Source of the DNA: Aliikangiella coralliicola
Lineage (GTDB): Bacteria; Pseudomonadota; Gammaproteobacteria; Enterobacterales; Kangiellaceae
Assembly: GCF_007004725.1 (NCBI RefSeq)
Contig: NZ_ML660167.1
Coordinates: 186,001 to 250,000, forward strand
Length of the DNA: 64,000 bases
Direction: 5' to 3'
The notes beneath the pieces were generated by a model. The model was given only the letters and a program-made list of their open reading frames with translations. It made no database searches and was not told the DNA's origin. How positions within the stretch are numbered: position 1 is the stretch's first letter; each line of letters starts with the position of its first letter. The translations under genes were made by a program, and so were the position numbers. Positions 7,665-16,745 of the stretch are shown here, piece by piece.

Positions 7665-10600
7665 ATGGATCGAAAAATAAGAAAAAACTGTTTGTTTAAA
7701 GCCGCTATAACTTGTCAGCTATTCATCGTTTTTCTTATGACAACAGGGTCGTTTCAAAAAGTAAATGCGGCAAACTGCGCAGTTTTATCACAACCAAACA
7801 ACTTGAGTGAAGTAGCTAATACTGGAACCGCCGTAAGTCTACAATGGGATGAAGTATATAGCGCTGATCAATACATTGTTCAGTACTATATTAACGGTGG
7901 ATATCAACAAGTATACGCGAGTGACAATCAGACAACGATCAGCGGATTACCTGCCGGGCAATTTTATTTTAATGTGACAGCGAAAAACGATTGCGGCAAC
8001 TATAGCACAGCGAGTGAATGGCTCGCGGTTGAAATGTCTGGCGTTGATGAATGCCAGGCACCGAGTGTACCGAGTGGATTAAAAGCAATCAATGTAACCG
8101 GAAATAGCTTTACTGCTACCTGGTCTAATGTTGCTAATGCCGATAGCTACCATTTACAACGCTGGAATGACGCGAGCGGCTGGGGGAATGTCGGTTCTTC
8201 TCAAACAAATACTTATGAGTTTGAGGAACTCTCCGCTGGTGTGGAATATGTTAGGGTCGCTGCAAACAACGCCTGTGGTATGAGCGATTATAGCGGTTAT
8301 ATTTCTGTAACGATGACTGGTGTTGATGACTGCCCAACAGCTCTTTCAAAAGCATCCAACCTGGCCACGTCCAATGTTTCTTCGACATCGTTTACTATTA
8401 ATTGGAACAAAGTAGAAAATGCCGATCGATACAGCGTCCAGTTATGGATCAATGGGGCATGGTCGACTGTCGGAACAACTGACGAGTTGTTTTATCAATT
8501 AACCGGCTTAGCCGCACAATCCACACAATATGTTCGCATCGTCGCTAAAGTTGACTGTGATCAAACCGTTTACAGTGAAAGCCAATGGATCACTGTTATC
8601 CTTTCAGAAAATATGTGTCCGTCAGAATTAACAGAACCAACCCAATTAACAGCTACCAATATTACCGAATCATCTTTTAGAATAAACTGGAGCGCGGTTA
8701 CTGATGCAGATAGCTATGCTATTCAACTTTGGATTAATGGCGCTTGGTCTACTGTGGGGACAACCGAAAATTTATTTTATGATTTACGAGACCTGGCGCA
8801 ACTCTCGACCCAATATGTGCGAATTATTGCGGAAGTAGAATGTGACGACAGTGTTAAGGGAACGAGCAACTGGATTACGGTTAAATTAGAAAGTAGTTGT
8901 CCGGCTGAACTCAGTAGGCCGACGGGGCTCAACTTAAGCGGTGCGACTGAAAGTTCCTTTCTGGCTGAATGGAATAGTGTGCCAGAGGCAACGGGTTACC
9001 AGGTTTATCTCGCAACCAATAATGTTTGGCAAAATATCGGCAACCAATCTAGCACTGCTAAAACGATAAGCGGACTTTCTGCTGGCTCTTATCAGGTGAA
9101 AGTTTCGGCCACTTGTGGTGACACAACAAGCCCCGAAAGTGCGGTTGAAAGTATTGTTATTGAAGCACCGACAACTTGTAACCTGCCAGATGTTAATGGT
9201 GGAATTGACATTAGCAAATATGGCGATTCATTCGATGATTTTTCTGTGAGCGGAAACTTATATGTACAAGGGAGTGGCTTTAACCCTGCTAATTATGAAA
9301 TGAAAATAACGTGTCAAGGCGATTACGGTATTGCTGCAAACACCCAGGATCACCACGACGATAATTACGTTCCCTTTACTTATAGCTATTCTCACTTCGG
9401 CGCACGTTCAAGTAATGTCGAAACCATTCAGTTCGAAATTCGCAGCGGTAATTCTCTGTCGCGTAAAACCCTTTCCTGGAACCTTAATATCAGTACTCAA
9501 CAAAATCCGGTACAACCGAGTTGTAATGACATCAATACTGATAACGACGTCGATGGCATTCCTGATTGTGCGGAGGAGTATGGAAAAACATTTTTTGGGA
9601 TGCCTGTTTATCAATGGGGAGCGAGAAAAGGCAACACTGATATTTTTATTGAGGTCGATTATATGAGCAAGCAAAGCTCCGGTGATCATGGGACGCAACC
9701 GAGGCGTGAAGTTTTCGATAAAGTGAAAAGTGTGTTTGCAGAGCGGGGTTACCATTTGCATTTTGATGTCGGTAATTTATTTGGCCAAGGCGTTGAAAAT
9801 TACAATCTTGGGGGCGGGCAGGCCGTCCAATATTCTCCCTGGATAGGCTTGTCAGACTGGAGAAATGAATACAACGGAAATCACGCTGTTCCCGGAATGA
9901 AAAACAATGACTCGTATCCTGGCGTGTTTAGTTACATGCCGGTGTATTTTGAAAATAAACCGGAACGCTCACGTTTATTTTACTACGCGTTATTTGCCGG
10001 ATCACAAGCGGCTGGTGGTGAAGGTTCCTCGGGACAAGCGCCTGACTACTTCGATTACTATTTTTACGTTTCGCTGGGCTCTCCCGCTGCTGCGCCGAGA
10101 AGTCGATGGTATTTAAATGATAGTTCACAGACCGAACTAAATCGCATGATAAACAGTCAAGCTTCGGTATTTATGCACGAATTAGGTCACGTTTTAGGGT
10201 TAAGTCACGGCGGTTGGCCCGACGCTTATCCTAACAGCGAACCTAATTTTAAACCAAATTACACCAGTATCATGAACTACGCTTACGCGCTAAGTGGTGT
10301 GCCGTACAATGGTGATGGTTTGACCGAAAAAGAAATGATTTCCGATCGCCATTATGTCGGTGTACGGCGGGATAAAAATGCTGGCTGTATGCAGCAGCTT
10401 GAAGCGAAATATGGATCAGGGGTAAGTCGTCGAAATATTCCCGGTGGATTAGAAACTGATTGGCGAACTTATCATCTTGATTACTCTAATGGCAAGCATG
10501 CAAGCTTCTCAGAAAGCGGATTTAACGAAGCTTATGTTTTAGGTGGTCAAGATTTAAATTGTGACGGTATTATCAGTAACTCTCAAACTTCGTTTAATAT

Positions 10601-10928
10601 TAACTACGATTATCGAGCACCTGACTTTGTAACACCAAGGTTTGACACTCTGCGGGACTACAACGATTGGGATAACATTTATCTTTACTATCGCCATTTG
10701 AATTACTCGCAGGACGGTCACTTCTTAGCAACTCCAAATCTAGCGGCAAAATATGCAATCGAGCCCGCCGACGTCGTTCCAGGTGCGATTGGGTCAGGTA
10801 AATCCGTTAATACCACGTCACGAGTTAATCAGGAGTCGCTAATTGAATCGAGAAGCTTCTCTAAAACGTCTCGCCCAATTGGTGTTCCAGAGCAACCTAC
10901 AGCACCACTCGATGAAAAAAATAATTAA
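7665..10928 (+). CDS. Secreted metzincin-like metalloprotease with five fibronectin-III-like repeats
   Basis: This is a 1,087-residue exported protein. The signal peptide is MDRKIRKN... with a hydrophobic core ending near KVNAAN. Five Cys-separated repeats of fibronectin type III character (about residues 35-500) share the pattern SFxxxWxxVxxADxYxxQLW...STQYVRI and probably bind substrate or cell surfaces. A calcium-binding-like loop NTDNDVDGIPDCAEE follows. The catalytic zone has HELGHVLGLSHGG at about residue 838, the metzincin pattern HExxHxxGxxH, with a likely Met-turn in SIMNYAY. ATG 7665 was chosen over the upstream frame because GGAGG is five bases before it and the signal peptide starts there. 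It is one of five secreted zinc proteases in this window. Substrate unknown. Confidence 0.85.
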   Translation: MDRKIRKNCLFKAAITCQLFIVFLMTTGSFQKVNAANCAVLSQPNNLSEVANTGTAVSLQWDEVYSADQYIVQYYINGGYQQVYASDNQTTISGLPAGQFYFNVTAKNDCGNYSTASEWLAVEMSGVDECQAPSVPSGLKAINVTGNSFTATWSNVANADSYHLQRWNDASGWGNVGSSQTNTYEFEELSAGVEYVRVAANNACGMSDYSGYISVTMTGVDDCPTALSKASNLATSNVSSTSFTINWNKVENADRYSVQLWINGAWSTVGTTDELFYQLTGLAAQSTQYVRIVAKVDCDQTVYSESQWITVILSENMCPSELTEPTQLTATNITESSFRINWSAVTDADSYAIQLWINGAWSTVGTTENLFYDLRDLAQLSTQYVRIIAEVECDDSVKGTSNWITVKLESSCPAELSRPTGLNLSGATESSFLAEWNSVPEATGYQVYLATNNVWQNIGNQSSTAKTISGLSAGSYQVKVSATCGDTTSPESAVESIVIEAPTTCNLPDVNGGIDISKYGDSFDDFSVSGNLYVQGSGFNPANYEMKITCQGDYGIAANTQDHHDDNYVPFTYSYSHFGARSSNVETIQFEIRSGNSLSRKTLSWNLNISTQQNPVQPSCNDINTDNDVDGIPDCAEEYGKTFFGMPVYQWGARKGNTDIFIEVDYMSKQSSGDHGTQPRREVFDKVKSVFAERGYHLHFDVGNLFGQGVENYNLGGGQAVQYSPWIGLSDWRNEYNGNHAVPGMKNNDSYPGVFSYMPVYFENKPERSRLFYYALFAGSQAAGGEGSSGQAPDYFDYYFYVSLGSPAAAPRSRWYLNDSSQTELNRMINSQASVFMHELGHVLGLSHGGWPDAYPNSEPNFKPNYTSIMNYAYALSGVPYNGDGLTEKEMISDRHYVGVRRDKNAGCMQQLEAKYGSGVSRRNIPGGLETDWRTYHLDYSNGKHASFSESGFNEAYVLGGQDLNCDGIISNSQTSFNINYDYRAPDFVTPRFDTLRDYNDWDNIYLYYRHLNYSQDGHFLATPNLAAKYAIEPADVVPGAIGSGKSVNTTSRVNQESLIESRSFSKTSRPIGVPEQPTAPLDEKNN

Positions 10929-10943
10929 ATCCTATAAGAAAAT

Positions 10944-10967
10944 AAAGGGTCGCAATTGCGGCCCTTT
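10944..10967 (+). terminator. Hairpin terminator after the fibronectin-III protease
   Basis: A 10-bp stem (AAAGGGTCGC with GCGGCCCTTT, one G-T pair) and an AATT loop begin 16 bases after the stop codon. The T-run downstream is short, so efficiency is uncertain. Confidence 0.7.
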
Positions 10968-11558
10968 ATGACAGATTTTCATTTTATTAGGCCAATAAGA
11001 CTGAGACTTTGTTACTCCGTAGAGAACCTGCTTATTTCTAAAGTTTTTGCTGTCTTCCAATTTTCCCATCTGAATTCTTTACGTCGCTACCGACAAGATA
11101 ATCGTAAAAAAGCCGACGTATGTTTTCTTATTCTTGCAATGCAAAAAAATAACTTTTTTCTTTCAAAAAAGCGTTGGCTATGAGTTGCTGATTTTATGCT
11201 GTTAATACCTGGTTTCATGTAACAAAAATTTCATGTTTTCAGAAGTGTTTGTTTAAGTTGTTGATGTTAAAGGGAATAGGTGTTTGCCGGTATTTATTCA
11301 GAAATATTTGCGCGCTAAAAAATATATTTGGAAGGTTATTGTGTACGATGTAAATTACTCAAGGGGTTCTCGGTAAGTTCATTTTCAGACCGTTAACATA
11401 GCTGGAATTTTTGCTAGTGCTAAGAACCAAAAGCGCTTACCAAAAATATCTAAGAGAAAAAATAGAGCTCGTTTTGAATAGCTGCATTAATTGTTTTCTC
11501 AGAATCTAAAAGGCGCAAAAATTTCTCTATTCGTAAAACTGATAGGAGGGGTAGTTGA
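10968..11558. other. Intergenic stretch before the collagenase-like gene
   Basis: About 590 bases without a credible gene. An open frame at 10956-11183 overlaps the terminator and lacks a ribosome-binding site, so I do not call it. The segment probably carries the promoter and a long leader for the gene at 11559, whose ribosome-binding site GGAGGGG (11545-11551) is strong. I see no operator. Confidence 0.4.
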
Positions 11559-14213
11559 ATGAAAACTCACTTAATAAGAAACAAGGCAACGAAACAATTT
11601 CGGTGCAAATTAATGATTTTGATATTGGTGCTTTTGACTGGCGTTTTATCCGGCTCGAGTTTTGCCACTGTGAAAAAATCTCCGCCAACGACAGCGTTAA
11701 AAAATAATCTTAGTAAACCTGGATCACATATACATAAAGCTATCAGCTCACATCTTAATGACGCGGTCTCACTATATGCAAGCGAAAACATTCTAAGGTA
11801 TCACTACAATTGCGGAAGTAAAATTTCGATACGCTCTGAATCATATATTAGCGCTGTTAACTTGCAGGCCGTTTGCGATGAATTGGTTTCTGAAGAAGCC
11901 CGCTTTCACAACTTGATGAAAACTGACCAACAACCACTAACCGGTGACACTAATGCAACGGTTGAAATTGTCGCATTTAAGGACTATGCATCCTATCAAT
12001 ATAATGGCGCGCTAATGTTCGGCATTGATACAAATAATGGCGGTATGTATTTAGAAGGTGATCCCACTGTACCGGGTAACCAGGCTCGATACATTACCTA
12101 TATTACCGATGACGGCAGCAATTGGTGGATCATGAATTTGTCACATGAATTCAATCATTACCTGGATGGTAGATTTAATATGGAGGGAAATTTTTCTACC
12201 TACATGTCGAGTTCTAATAACGTTGTATTTTGGTTGGAGGGATCGGCTGAGTATATTGCCTGGGTTGATTGGCCTTACGACTACATTCGAGAACTCGCTG
12301 GAACCGCCGCAATGAGTTTATCCGATGTAGTCAATACAACTTACGATCACGATGTTGGACGAGTATATCAGTGGGGATATCTGGGTGTTGCATTTCTTTT
12401 TGAACGTCACCCTGAAGCACTCGATTCAATACTGAGCTATTTTAGAGCCGGAGATTACTCGGCTTACAATAATTTTATCCAAAATTTTGCGTATCAAAAT
12501 AATAGTGAATGGTATCAGTGGTTGAACTGTACTGCGACCTATCACGATAGCGTTAATAAAGAGTGTTGGGACCATACGCCCGGAGACGGAGGAGGAGATG
12601 TCGACGCATCATGTAGCACCTTAGGTCCATACTCAGGGCGAACGTCCACGTTAACGTCAATAAGTATTGAAAACTTGAGTGATAAAAATTTTCAGATTCG
12701 ATGGTTACAAACTGACGGCACACTTTACTCAAATGTTTATGACAGCAATTTTCAGCCAGGAGAAACCTGGACCCATAGTTCTTATATTGGAGATAAATGG
12801 GTGATCACTGATCTTCAAGGCAGTTGCATGAAATTAATCACAACCGAGAAAGATGGCGTTTATACTATCGGTGACGGAAATAGCGGCGGCGATAAGGACA
12901 CTGAATTAACCAAGGGAAATGAGGTTATCTTTAATGCCGCGACCGGTAGTGAAAGAGCTTTCTTTATCAAAGCACCGGCGGATGCAACAGAAATAAGTTT
13001 TACTATTGCGGCTAACAACGGGGATGCAGATCTCTATGTCAAGAAAGGTTCAAAGCCGACTAAGTCAAGTTATGGTTGTAAATCAGACTCGCCGGATAGC
13101 AATGAAACTTGTACCATCGGTAATGGCGAAGGTACTTATTATGCGTTAGTGTCAGCTTATTCGGCATTTAACAATTTAACTATCACAGCAGATTTTCAAA
13201 TCGACAATAACGATGATTTGAAGCCCGATGCTTCGTGTGCACTTGAAGGACAATCCTATACTCGAAATGGGTCACAAACTCAATTCACGATAAACAACAA
13301 TAGCAGTAGCAACTTAAAAATCCAGTGGTTACAAGCAGACGGTTCTCGTTACCACAAAATTTACAATGGCAATTTCGCGCCTGGAGAAAGCTGGAACAAA
13401 ACGAGCTATACCGGTGATAGATGGGTTGTGATGGACCAAAGTGGACAATGCATGAGGGTTTACACTGTAACATCTAATGCCAGTTTTAATATTATTAACG
13501 ATGGAAATGTGATGCAAGGTTGTGAGGGAGGGATCCAAAGCTACCCCAGCAGTTGGCCTAACAGTTGGTACTACACTCGATTGTGCTCATCAGGCACAGG
13601 CGTGCCGATTATTTCGTCTAACAAGGCTTCAAATGCATCGTTAGAACGTACCGCTTATTTGTTGGATGGCGTTATGCAAACTGTGGATAGTCGAGTGGTG
13701 CCGAAGATGATAACAAATGGTTTTCGACACGCGGTGATGGGGCGTTATCCATATGAGCTGACAACGCAATTGCCTGAGTATAGTCATCTGGACTCTTCCT
13801 ACTGGGATGAACGAGCCAGAGGCCTTGGCGGCATGCCGTCGGTACCGCTGGGCTCTAGCGCAGAAGAAAATGCAATGTGTTATTCCGACGATCGCTATTT
13901 AGGTGAGGATATTACCATTCACGAATTTGCACACTCTTTGCATTTATTAGGATTGGATTATGTTTTCCCCGGGTTTAGTTCTCAATTGCAATCTGCTTAC
14001 GCCAACGCCAGACGCTATAATTTGTGGGGGGCTGGTCATTACGCGATGACCGATTATAAAGAATACTGGGCGGAAGGTGTGCAAAGTTTCTTTAACTCAA
14101 ATATGGGCGGAGGACCAAATACTCGTTCTGCACTACAGTCGCGAGATCCAACGCTTTATGGCATCGTATATAATATTTTCGGCGATAGTCCGTTTTATCG
14201 CACTTGCCCTTGA
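11559..14213 (+). CDS. Secreted collagenase-like (M9-type) protease with a second C-terminal zinc-protease domain
   Basis: This 884-residue exported protein has two separate HExxH motifs. The first domain (about residues 60-335) looks like the M9 collagenase catalytic core: HEFNHYLDGRF at about 196, WLEGSAEYIAW, and the following RVYQWGYLGVAFL. Two domains resembling the VHL beta domain follow (about 350-440 and 555-645; each has WLQxDG, PGExW, SYxGDxWVxxD). A PPC-type beta-sandwich lies between them (GDADLYVKKGSKP). The C-terminal 240 residues carry HEFAHSLHLLGLD at about 788 and, downstream, DYKEYWAEGVQSFF, a plausible third zinc ligand. Collagen or another structural protein is the likely substrate, by family inference. 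The fusion of two proteases is unusual. Confidence 0.85.
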   Translation: MKTHLIRNKATKQFRCKLMILILVLLTGVLSGSSFATVKKSPPTTALKNNLSKPGSHIHKAISSHLNDAVSLYASENILRYHYNCGSKISIRSESYISAVNLQAVCDELVSEEARFHNLMKTDQQPLTGDTNATVEIVAFKDYASYQYNGALMFGIDTNNGGMYLEGDPTVPGNQARYITYITDDGSNWWIMNLSHEFNHYLDGRFNMEGNFSTYMSSSNNVVFWLEGSAEYIAWVDWPYDYIRELAGTAAMSLSDVVNTTYDHDVGRVYQWGYLGVAFLFERHPEALDSILSYFRAGDYSAYNNFIQNFAYQNNSEWYQWLNCTATYHDSVNKECWDHTPGDGGGDVDASCSTLGPYSGRTSTLTSISIENLSDKNFQIRWLQTDGTLYSNVYDSNFQPGETWTHSSYIGDKWVITDLQGSCMKLITTEKDGVYTIGDGNSGGDKDTELTKGNEVIFNAATGSERAFFIKAPADATEISFTIAANNGDADLYVKKGSKPTKSSYGCKSDSPDSNETCTIGNGEGTYYALVSAYSAFNNLTITADFQIDNNDDLKPDASCALEGQSYTRNGSQTQFTINNNSSSNLKIQWLQADGSRYHKIYNGNFAPGESWNKTSYTGDRWVVMDQSGQCMRVYTVTSNASFNIINDGNVMQGCEGGIQSYPSSWPNSWYYTRLCSSGTGVPIISSNKASNASLERTAYLLDGVMQTVDSRVVPKMITNGFRHAVMGRYPYELTTQLPEYSHLDSSYWDERARGLGGMPSVPLGSSAEENAMCYSDDRYLGEDITIHEFAHSLHLLGLDYVFPGFSSQLQSAYANARRYNLWGAGHYAMTDYKEYWAEGVQSFFNSNMGGGPNTRSALQSRDPTLYGIVYNIFGDSPFYRTCP

Positions 14214-14257
14214 TTTATCAAGTCGGGATTTATAAAAAGACTTGCCTGGTCGAATAT

Positions 14258-14283
14258 CAGCCCTGTCAGAAATGACAGGGCTG
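14258..14283. terminator. Bidirectional hairpin terminator with GAAA loop
   Basis: A perfect 11-bp stem (CAGCCCTGTCA with TGACAGGGCTG) encloses a GAAA tetraloop, between the convergent collagenase-like gene and the LytTR regulator. It is followed by TTTAACTTT on the plus strand. Confidence 0.8.
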
Positions 14284-14462
14284 TTTAACTTTGAATCGTT
14301 AAATGGGTCATATACGGATCGTGTATCAACTAGTGAGGGGATTTTTTCGTTCGTGATAAATCTTAAAAGTTTTGGTTAAATTATTTTGCTTATTCTGCGT
14401 ATAACTTTAGGAAGACGGCAGCGATCATTATTCCATATCAAGATTTTTAAAGTATGTCTGTG

Positions 14463-15209
14463 CTATTCTATTTTTGTTGATCGAAATTGTTGCGAAAATC
14501 CTTTGCTAACTTGAAGCGACTTGCTTAACTCTCGCATGATGGCTTCCATTTGTTCTCCATCTGCATTTTTTACGTGCCTTAAATAGTTAATGTTAATCAC
14601 TGTACTACGATGTATTTGCCAGAAAACATCAGGATCTAAATTTTCCAAAAGTTTTTTCAGGGGAATGCGAATTAAACCCTCCCGCTTGCCGGTTACAATT
14701 TTAACATAACGTCCACTGGCTTGAATTGATATTACTTCCGATGTTGGGACCACCCATAGCTTAGTTCCAATCTGTATTTTTAGATGTTTTAAATAGATTT
14801 TACCAGAAGAGGTAAACTGGGCGAGTAAGGATTGAAGGTCTGCAGGAATTTCTGAAAGACGGGATTGAATCCTTTTAATACACTCGATTAGACGAGCATC
14901 AGTAACAGGTTTGAGCAAATAATCTATCGCGCCTTTTTCAAATGCTTCAATGGCATATTGGTCGAACGCTGTAACAAAAACGATATGGCAATGATGCGTT
15001 GCTTGTTGGACGACTTGAATTCCAGTTAGCCCGCCCATCCGAATATCCAGAAAAGCCACGTCGGGCTTCAATCTATTGAGACTGTCTAAGGCATCGATAC
15101 CATTTTCTGCTTGTGCGACAATTTTTGAATCGCTCCAATAGTTGGATAACTTTCTCGCCAAACTATTTCTTAAAATAGATTCGTCTTCTGCAATGAGTAT
15201 TTTAACCAT
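14463..15209 (-). CDS. LytTR-family response regulator
   Basis: This 248-residue two-component regulator has a receiver domain first (VKILIAEDES; phospho-acceptor Asp about residue 55 in VAFLDIRMGG; Thr in VFVTAF; Lys in LLKPV). The LytTR DNA-binding domain occupies about residues 140-240 (VVPTSEVISIQASGRYVKI, FWQIHRSTVININYLRHV). Its start overlaps the end of the histidine-kinase gene by eight bases, so the pair is translationally coupled. Position between secreted-protease genes makes them candidate targets, but the sequence does not prove this. LytTR proteins bind paired direct repeats; I could not identify a confident pair here. Confidence 0.93.
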   Translation of the reverse strand: MVKILIAEDESILRNSLARKLSNYWSDSKIVAQAENGIDALDSLNRLKPDVAFLDIRMGGLTGIQVVQQATHHCHIVFVTAFDQYAIEAFEKGAIDYLLKPVTDARLIECIKRIQSRLSEIPADLQSLLAQFTSSGKIYLKHLKIQIGTKLWVVPTSEVISIQASGRYVKIVTGKREGLIRIPLKKLLENLDPDVFWQIHRSTVININYLRHVKNADGEQMEAIMRELSKSLQVSKGFSQQFRSTKIE

Positions 15210-16299
15210 ATACAGGGACTTCCAGGTTTACCTGCGTTTCATCATTTAAGGTTTTTCCAAACGATAATGACGTCGAAGATTCATAAGCAACTTCTAATCG
15301 TTCAACTAAATTACTCAAGCCAGTGCCAAACTTTGGTGTTTTAAGCAGGCCCGCGCTATCGATAATCGAAACGTTTAACAATCCTTTCCGCTCAGAGGTT
15401 GCGTTAATCGTAATGTTTCCCTCTCCGGACTTTTTTTCTATTCCGTGAATAATGGCATTTTCAACGAGTGTTAATAAAGACATAGGTAGTATGGGTAAGC
15501 TTTTTAATTCATCTGAGACACTAATGTTGTAAGTTAATCGATGAGAGAAACGAATTTGTTGAATGTTAAGGTAGTGTTTAACCATTTTTAACTCATCTCC
15601 CAATTGAATAAATTTTCGTCTAAACTGGGGGATTGATGTTCTGAGGTAATCTGAAAGCTGTTCTAATAATTTCTTAGCATCATCGGGATTTGATTCAATT
15701 AAACTATGTAGATTGGCCAGGGTATTAAAGAAAAAATGTGGCTCAATTTGCGCCTGCAATAAATGCAATTCCATTTCTGCCTTTTCTCGACTTAATGATT
15801 CTTCTGCGATTTGTTGTTTCAATAACTGAAATCGAGGCTGAGACTCTCTACTTTTTATATACAACATTACAATGAGCGCCCAAGCGGAAATCAACAAGGT
15901 TGCAAACAAATAGATAGCGGCTTGTAGGGTAGGGTGGAGATTGCTTTCGTCCCAGGTAAAAAATAGTAACGTGAATGGATAGCTAATAACGAAAGCCAAA
16001 ACGCCTATGGCAACAATCCTTGTTATTGACATCTTTATGTCAGGACCTTTGGAAAGCCCCAGATAAGCAAAAACCATGGAAAAACCATAGAGGTTGAGCA
16101 TTTTAAAGTAACCATAAAGTTCTCTCCAGAAAGTATCCCAGTTTGGTTCAAGAACACTTAATTGATAGAGTGCTTTTAAAAATGCACAAGTGGAATTCAT
16201 CAGAAAAACAGCGACTATCAATTTCAAAGATAAAACGGCAAAGATACTCTTTAGTCGCTTAATTATTTTTATTGTAAGATCTTTGTCTAATATTTTCAT
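15202..16299 (-). CDS. LytS/YehU-like sensor histidine kinase
   Basis: This is a 365-residue membrane kinase of the His_kinase (PF06580-like) class. About four membrane segments lie in residues 18-148, with no recognisable extracytoplasmic sensor domain. A short coiled segment follows (AEESLSREKAEMELHLLQAQ), then the H-box IEPHFFFNTLANLHSL with the phospho-His at about 188. The ATP-binding part has TLVENAIIHGIE (N-box) and FGTGLSNLVERL (G-box). It is first in an operon with the LytTR regulator and is divergent from the M64 peptidase gene. Confidence 0.92.
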   Translation of the reverse strand: MKILDKDLTIKIIKRLKSIFAVLSLKLIVAVFLMNSTCAFLKALYQLSVLEPNWDTFWRELYGYFKMLNLYGFSMVFAYLGLSKGPDIKMSITRIVAIGVLAFVISYPFTLLFFTWDESNLHPTLQAAIYLFATLLISAWALIVMLYIKSRESQPRFQLLKQQIAEESLSREKAEMELHLLQAQIEPHFFFNTLANLHSLIESNPDDAKKLLEQLSDYLRTSIPQFRRKFIQLGDELKMVKHYLNIQQIRFSHRLTYNISVSDELKSLPILPMSLLTLVENAIIHGIEKKSGEGNITINATSERKGLLNVSIIDSAGLLKTPKFGTGLSNLVERLEVAYESSTSLSFGKTLNDETQVNLEVPVYG

Positions 16300-16745
16300 C
16301 TGGCTATAGTAATTGAAAAATAAGGCTTTGTGAATAAGAACAACAAAATGACGAAACAGTGTTTAAAATTGGTGCGCTGTTTACGTACTAGCTTGCTAAT
16401 TGAGATAACAAACCATAAACAGTACTTAACTCTATCGAACTTAAAGTTGAGTTACTTGTAATCTTCTTTCGTCGGTTCTTTCTATTAATACAGATGTAAT
16501 TGCAATAAATCATCGCTTTTGGTCATGAAGCAGTTGATTCAGGTAACAGGCGCTAAATATCGGCGCTTGAGTTGATTTACATGTTTTTCTAGCAATAGTT
16601 CGAAAACCCGGAATTGGTAATGGTAAAGCGAGTTTTGAGCAATTTTAATGACCTTAAAGTGCCAGTTTAAGTCCTTCGTACTTTAGCCCTTGTCGGATAA
16701 TTGCTCTAATTGATCGAACACCAACTTAAATTCAGGAATAAAAAA
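16300..16745. other. Divergent intergenic region between the histidine kinase and the M64 peptidase
   Basis: About 450 bases serve as the promoter region for both directions. A weak palindromic element GCGCTAAATATCGGCGC lies near 16551. No gene or firm regulatory site is seen. Confidence 0.4.

Noticed and set aside
10956-11183. 75-residue open frame after the fibronectin-III protease
   Set aside because: It starts inside the terminator hairpin and has no ribosome-binding site or protein-like pattern.
16351-16385. Possible LytTR-type paired repeat (CAGTGTTTA and GCTGTTTAC)
   Set aside because: The spacing is about 19 bases start to start instead of the usual 21-22, and the match to the consensus is poor.
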